A stretch of DNA of 64,000 nt from Bradyrhizobium sp. CB1650 (lineage in GTDB: Bacteria; Pseudomonadota; Alphaproteobacteria; Rhizobiales; Xanthobacteraceae): contig NZ_CP121695.1 in NCBI RefSeq assembly GCF_029761915.1, forward strand, positions 5,981,501-6,045,500, read 5' to 3'. The position numbers and the translations under genes were made by a program. The stretch's first letter is position 1; every line of letters starts with the position of its first letter. Positions 63,530 to 64,000 of the stretch are shown here, piece by piece. The notes below the pieces were generated by a model. It did no database searches. It saw nothing but the letters and a program-made list of their open reading frames with translations, and was not told the DNA's origin.

Positions 63530-63787
63530 GGCGGCTTCCTATGTTTCTGCTGAGGCAGGGACACTCAAAATTAGCAAAAAGCGTGACAAAGTGGATGCAA
63601 AGGATGTAACGTTGCGTTCGGAATATTGTGACCGCGTCGGTGTTTCTACCAACTTATGCGGTCCAAAAATTCATTTTAGACTTTCCGCGGCAGTCACCTT
63701 CTACTTCCGCTTGAGCGAATTCGCGGCCGATCCCTGCAATTCGCTGTGGGGTTGACCAACTTACAATACTCGCGGCAGGTTAGAATA

Positions 63788-64000
63788 ATGTCGCCTCCGT
63801 TAGATAGGATCGCGCTTTTCATCGATGGGCCTAATCTCTATGCGACGGCCAAAACACTGGGCTTCGATATCGATTACAAGCGCCTGCTGAAAGAATTCCA
63901 GAGCCGCGGAATGCTGCTGCGGGCTTTCTATTACACCGCACTCATCGAGGACCAGGAATACTCCTCGATCCGTCCCCTGATCGACTGGCTGGACTACAAC
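63788..64000 (+). CDS. NYN-domain (LabA/PIN-like) protein, partial at window end
   Basis: ATG 63788 opens a frame that is still running at the window edge (71 residues seen). RIALFIDGPNLYATAKTLGFDIDYKRLLKEF is the NYN-domain start, where FIDGPNLY supplies the first metal-binding Asp and Asn of the PIN-like nuclease fold. LLRAFYYTALIEDQEYSSIRPLIDWLDY continues it. Typical full length is about 180-250 residues. Possible RNase or RNA-binding protein; roles differ between members. Confidence 0.85.
   Translation, partial: MSPPLDRIALFIDGPNLYATAKTLGFDIDYKRLLKEFQSRGMLLRAFYYTALIEDQEYSSIRPLIDWLDYN

Overview
The window is GC-rich, tightly packed alphaproteobacterial DNA that looks like a Bradyrhizobium or a close Nitrobacteraceae relative. 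Supports are the ccmI-ccmE-ccmF-ccmH-degP-response regulator-kinase-glnE order next to a feuPQ-type pair, small DUF1236/DUF6894-type genes, an NAD-dependent fds formate dehydrogenase, and several copies of imperfect palindromic intergenic repeats of a kind I associate with Bradyrhizobium. The genus is an inference. No rRNA, tRNA, CRISPR array, transposase, integrase or phage gene was seen.

Layout. 1-6.5 kb: PLP-dependent Orn/Lys/Arg decarboxylase, GNAT acetyltransferase, a D-2-hydroxyacid dehydrogenase divergent from a split TPP-dependent 2-oxoacid decarboxylase pair, a VanZ-like membrane protein. 6.5-11.5 kb (minus strand): DUF1236 protein, then the glyoxylate/glycerate genes glxR, hyi and gcl behind an IclR regulator. 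11.8-27.3 kb: the oxalate region, with an NDP-forming acyl-CoA synthetase divergent from a GntR/FCD regulator, then oxc, frc, two oxlT-type antiporters, a CBS-domain protein, a PanE2-like ketopantoate reductase homologue (oxalyl-CoA reductase candidate) and an FAH-family enzyme. 27.6-36.7 kb: a tandem-repeat coiled-coil membrane protein, two secreted proteins, a nitronate monooxygenase, a quinone-oxidoreductase with a C-terminal frameshift, a CDF metal exporter with an expanded tail, and a PleC-like sensor kinase. 36.7-43.8 kb: LysR regulator divergent from fdsGBA-fdhD-fdsD. 43.8-59.3 kb (minus strand): glnE, a two-component pair, degP, ccmHFEI, two unknown genes and feuQ-feuP. 59.5-64 kb: a one-helix microprotein, Ku, a Flp pilin, an AraC regulator, a YdcZ-type membrane protein, and the start of a NYN-domain gene.

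How it fits together. Oxalate would enter through the OxlT antiporters, be activated to oxalyl-CoA by Frc (perhaps also by the NDP-forming synthetase), and then split. Oxc gives formyl-CoA, which Frc turns into formate, and Fds oxidises formate to CO2 with NADH. The PanE2-like enzyme would reduce oxalyl-CoA to glyoxylate, which Gcl, Hyi and GlxR carry to glycerate. Both energy and carbon arms of oxalotrophy therefore lie within about 37 kb.

The most interesting unlabelled signal is a six-copy operator, TGGnAT-N5-ATrCMW (perfect in two copies as TGGCAT-N5-ATGCCA). Each copy begins 7-9 bases downstream of a TTG -35-like element, in the orientation of the next gene. The copies precede the acyl-CoA synthetase, gntR, a 45-codon microprotein gene, both oxlT genes and the CBS gene. 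They define a local regulon, most simply of the GntR/FCD protein.
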